Assembly (NCBI GenBank): GCA_012520695.1
Contig: JAAYNU010000027.1
Location: 1 to 7,126, forward strand
From: Erysipelothrix sp.
GTDB taxonomy: Bacteria > Bacillota_I > Bacilli_A > Erysipelotrichales > Erysipelotrichaceae
Reading direction: 5' to 3'
DNA length: 7,126 nucleotides
Below, one piece after another: positions 5,573 to 7,126 of this stretch. The notes below the pieces were generated by a model that saw only the letters and a list, made by a program, of their open reading frames with translations, searched no databases and was not told the DNA's origin. The stretch's first letter is position 1. Each line of letters starts with the position of its first letter. The position numbers and the translations under genes are program-made.

Positions 5573-5851
5573 TTAAACTAAATTTGATTGAATGATAAGA
5601 TAAGCAAATAGAATAAAGATCAAGATACCAAATATAATCTTCAACTGAAAACTTCGTTTGCGTGTCTTATGTCGAAATATTAATCCGGCACCTATGATGC
5701 CTACAAAGCCACCAAGCATGCTCAGAAGGGTAAAGAAGTACTCTGATACCCTTTGACCACGTTTGGTGGCTTGTCGCTTATCAAAGGCCATACATACCAA
5801 GGATATGATATTGATTGAGATAAGATAGATGATTGCGTTGTTGATTGTCAT
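5573..5851 (-). CDS. DUF1294 family small membrane protein
   Basis: This 92-residue protein has predicted membrane segments at about 5-22, 40-58 and 71-88. The DUF1294 signature is clear: N-x14-20-DK-x2-A near residues 14-28, R-V-S-E at 34-37, LGGFVGIIGAG at 46-56 and FRHKTRKRSF at 59-68. The biochemical role of the family is unknown; in some proteins the domain is fused to a cold-shock domain. GGAGG (minus strand of 5858-5862) with six-base spacing supports the start. It lies 61 bases downstream of the DUF1801 gene on the same strand, and the two may share a transcript because no terminator is evident between them. Confidence 0.92.
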   Translation of the reverse strand: MTINNAIIYLISINIISLVCMAFDKRQATKRGQRVSEYFFTLLSMLGGFVGIIGAGLIFRHKTRKRSFQLKIIFGILIFILFAYLIIQSNLV

Positions 5852-5912
5852 TGTATTCCTCCATTGAAATGATTCGCATTAAATTTATTCAACAATTATG
5901 GTGTAACTAGAA

Positions 5913-6281
5913 CTAATTATTTATAGTTTTGAGATTTAGATTAATCGCTTGAGTTATTAACGGTTCAATTACTGAAACATCAATATCTTCAAGACTTCTA
6001 AACTTAAGGTGTCTTAAAGTATTGCCACTACCTTCTAATAATTCAGATGAATCAAAAGGAACTAGTTCGAATCCCTTGTAGAAACCAAGACTTACGTATG
6101 CTTTAGCAGTTTTGATGTATGCCACAAGCCCATTGTTCTCGTAAGTTGGTGACGACCATTTGTAAGTTTCTGTTAAATCAAATGATGGATTCGCTAAGAT
6201 TTCTCTTAATTTGAGGACAATAGAATTCTGTTCAGGACTCAACTCAGCAATAAACTGATCAACTTTATCATTATGTTCCAT
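5913..6281 (-). CDS. DUF1801 (YdhG-like) family protein
   Basis: This 122-residue soluble protein shows the DUF1801 pattern throughout. An N-terminal helix pair (V-D-Q-F-I...LREI) is followed by YKWSSPTYENNGLVAYI (40-56), YVSLGFYKGFEL (62-73), and LLEGSGNTLRHLKFRSLEDI (81-100). This is the alpha/beta fold of YdhG, whose B. subtilis member has been proposed as an intracellular iron chaperone (frataxin-like); other members have no known role. The ribosome binding site is unusual: GGGGG (minus strand of 6289-6293), seven bases from the ATG, rather than AGGAGG. It is transcribed leftward, away from the tRNA gene, and is probably first in a unit with the DUF1294 gene. Confidence 0.88.
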   Translation of the reverse strand: MEHNDKVDQFIAELSPEQNSIVLKLREILANPSFDLTETYKWSSPTYENNGLVAYIKTAKAYVSLGFYKGFELVPFDSSELLEGSGNTLRHLKFRSLEDIDVSVIEPLITQAINLNLKTINN

Positions 6282-6440
6282 AGTGATACCCCCACGTGTG
6301 ATATTATCTTACCACTTAATGGAGTGCATACATATGAAAATACACCACAATTAAAGCGCAAATAAGCAGCGCTAATATTAAATTCCAACACTACTGCCTA
6401 GACTTATCGATGGTATAAATACAACATAATAATATCAACA

Positions 6441-6468
6441 TTAATTATTTGAAAATAATTTCAATTAA
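6441..6468. repeat. AT-rich palindrome just upstream of the tRNA promoter
   Basis: AATTATTT (6443-6450) and AAATAATT (6453-6460) are perfect 8-bp arms around GA. A shifted dyad, TTGAAA (6449-6454) with TTTCAA (6459-6464), overlaps it, with TTAATT and AATTAA at the outer edges. It ends three bases before the tRNA -35 box. It may act as an UP element or as a regulator site; the sequence does not decide. Confidence 0.45.
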
Positions 6469-6471
6469 GCC

Positions 6472-6500
6472 TTGAATTATGATCTCACGATTGGTATAAT
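6472..6500 (+). promoter_or_regulatory. tRNA-Leu promoter
   Basis: TTGAAT (6472-6477), a 17-base spacer and a perfect TATAAT (6495-6500), with an extended -10 (TGG before the box). The transcript should start near 6507, about 12 bases before the mature tRNA. This is the strongest promoter in the window. Confidence 0.9.
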
Positions 6501-6518
6501 CAATGAGCACCAAGCAAT

Positions 6519-6601
6519 GCGGGCGTGGTGAAATTGGTAGACACGCATGACTTAGGATCATGTGCTTCGGCATGGAGGTTCGAGTCCTCTCGCCCGCACC
6601 A
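6519..6601 (+). tRNA. tRNA-Leu (anticodon UAG)
   Basis: The 83-base gene folds as a class II tRNA. The acceptor stem is GCGGGCG (6519-6525) with CGCCCGC (6591-6597), followed by discriminator A and an encoded CCA (6599-6601). The anticodon stem is CATGA/TCATG around the loop CTTAGGA, giving anticodon TAG at 6553-6555, which reads CUN leucine codons. The long variable arm (TGC-TTCG-GCA, 6563-6572) is typical of tRNA-Leu. The T arm is GGAGG-TTCGAGT-CCTCT. All arms pair, so it should be functional. Confidence 0.98.
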
Positions 6602-6615
6602 AAATTGAAAATGTG

Positions 6616-6645
6616 GACAATTTACTTCGGTAAGTTGTCTTTTTT
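6616..6645 (+). terminator. Intrinsic terminator of the tRNA-Leu transcript
   Basis: GACAATTTAC (6616-6625) pairs with GTAAGTTGTC (6630-6639) with one G-U pair, capped by the very stable C(TTCG)G tetraloop and followed by six T (6640-6645). It lies between the tRNA and the HTH gene that begins at 6665. Confidence 0.92.
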
Positions 6646-6664
6646 GCGTGGTTAGGAGGTAATA

Positions 6665-6919
6665 ATGATTAATTCAGAAGAGAAACGATTCCAAAGTATC
6701 TTTCCTATGATCCGTGAATATTTTGTTGTTTACCTAGAAAGTAATAATTTATCAGTTGGATCTATAAGAAGAGATATGGGAATATCGGGTAGAAATGTGT
6801 TACCCAAGTTTATTAATGGAGATAGTTTCTCAATTCAAACTATTGAGGTAGTTATGGACTATTTCAATTTAAGTTACACCGACCTCGAGTCCTGGTATAA
6901 CAAGCGTCAAGAAAAATAA
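6665..6919 (+). CDS. Small Cro/C1-type helix-turn-helix protein
   Basis: This is an 84-residue protein. An N-terminal helix (about 4-26) is followed by a likely HTH: residues 30-40 (SVGSIRRDMGI) as helix 2 and 42-51 (GRNVLPKFING) as the recognition helix, then FSIQTIEVVMDYFNLSYTDL (55-74). This last part matches the usual XRE pattern of N-G-x-x-x-S-x-x-T-[IL]-x-x-[VL]-x-x-x-[FL]. It is probably a DNA-binding regulator, with targets unknown. The start is secure (AGGAGG at 6654-6659, five-base spacing). It begins 20 bases after the tRNA terminator T-tract with no recognisable promoter in between, so it may depend on terminator read-through. Small HTH proteins beside tRNA genes are often found in integrated elements, but no integrase is visible here. 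Confidence 0.75.
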   Translation: MINSEEKRFQSIFPMIREYFVVYLESNNLSVGSIRRDMGISGRNVLPKFINGDSFSIQTIEVVMDYFNLSYTDLESWYNKRQEK

Positions 6920-6938
6920 AAAAAGAGCCCAAGGCTCT
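6918..6938 (-). terminator. Leftward intrinsic terminator
   Basis: AGAGCC (6924-6929) and GGCTCT (6933-6938) form a 6-bp stem with a three-base loop. The T-tract exists only on the minus strand (T6 then ATTTTT, from the A-run at 6912-6923). It therefore best ends a transcript coming from the right. It may stop the HTH gene transcript weakly as well, since the stop codon is immediately upstream. Confidence 0.65.
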
Positions 6939-6939
6939 C

Positions 6940-7126
6940 ATATGTGTAATTAATCTATATCGGTCGGCAAACTTCAAGATATTAATGTGAAAAAATATTG
7001 CATCTATGCAGGAAGATAGGATAAGTTTACCCAAAATCAATCGCATTAGATAACAAATATTTCATATTAAGAAGTGACAATACCAACTCATCAAATAGTC
7101 TAATCAAATAGGGCTATTTAGCAAAG
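6940..7126. other. Right-edge stretch without a convincing gene
   Basis: About 190 bases hold no credible coding frame on either strand: the leftward 60-codon frame here runs through the terminator and lacks a ribosome binding site. The minus strand has stops in all three frames within about 20 bases of the edge. The direct repeat TCAAATAG occurs at 7091-7098 and 7104-7111, the second followed by CTATTT (7114-7119) as a short dyad. It is probably a 3' untranslated region or an intergenic regulatory region belonging to genes beyond the edge. Confidence 0.5.

Noticed and set aside
5911..5928. Weak AACTA/TAGTT dyad at the end of the DUF1801 gene as a terminator
   Set aside because: The stem is only five AT-rich pairs without a proper T-tract, too weak to call.
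6864..7046. 60-codon leftward frame at the right edge
   Set aside because: It runs through the hairpin terminator and the end of the HTH gene, has no ribosome binding site and resembles no protein family.
4134..7126. The 9-mer TTAGCAAAG occurs at 4134-4142 and at the very end of the window (7118-7126)
   Set aside because: Dozens of repeated 9-mers are expected by chance in 7 kb; nothing else in the two contexts matches.

Overview
The window looks like a chromosomal stretch from a low-GC Gram-positive bacterium (Bacillota; Erysipelotrichia is a guess that cannot be proven here). The clues are low GC, strong AGGAGG-type ribosome binding sites, compact gene spacing, U-tract terminators, a tRNA gene with encoded CCA, and Firmicute-type families (LytTR regulator, LiaF-like envelope proteins). 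No transposase, integrase, CRISPR array or rRNA was seen.

Left part (1-1882). The 3' end of a 6-phosphogluconolactonase-type beta-propeller gene overlaps by one base a ROK sugar kinase of the BglK-like type that lacks the zinc motif. A bidirectional terminator separates them from a convergent DJ-1/PfpI-family gene. That gene has its own promoter with a perfect 10-bp inverted repeat over the -10 region, and it diverges from nfo.

Middle (1883-4929). nfo (endonuclease IV) is followed by a LytTR DNA-binding regulator translationally coupled (ATGA overlap) to a LiaF-like protein with four predicted membrane segments and a C-terminal beta-repeat domain. After a terminator comes a second, paralogous LiaF-like gene in its own transcription unit. 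Upstream of both units lies a matching dyad (CGTTT/AAACG and CGCTT/AAGCG, each with an 8-nt spacer starting AG). This suggests that the LytTR protein may control both units. It resembles the known LytTR-plus-membrane-inhibitor arrangement, but with LiaF-like proteins as the membrane partners. This is the best candidate here for a little-described system.

Right-middle (4930-6281). A probable 35-residue single-pass membrane protein, too short for routine gene calling, precedes a divergent RpiB/LacAB-fold protein that keeps the catalytic-type Cys but has lost the usual histidines and arginines. Two leftward genes follow: a DUF1294 membrane protein and a DUF1801 (YdhG-like) protein.

Right end (6282-7126). 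A tRNA-Leu(UAG) gene has a near-consensus promoter and a UUCG-capped terminator. Twenty bases after the T-tract begins a small Cro/C1-type HTH protein gene with no clear promoter of its own. The last ~200 bases show no convincing gene, but a hairpin at 6924-6938 has its T-tract only on the minus strand, which implies a leftward transcript arriving from the right. The stretch 6282-6518 holds the tRNA promoter, an AT-rich palindrome and a possible decayed small membrane ORF. All function calls are from motif recognition by eye, with no database search.
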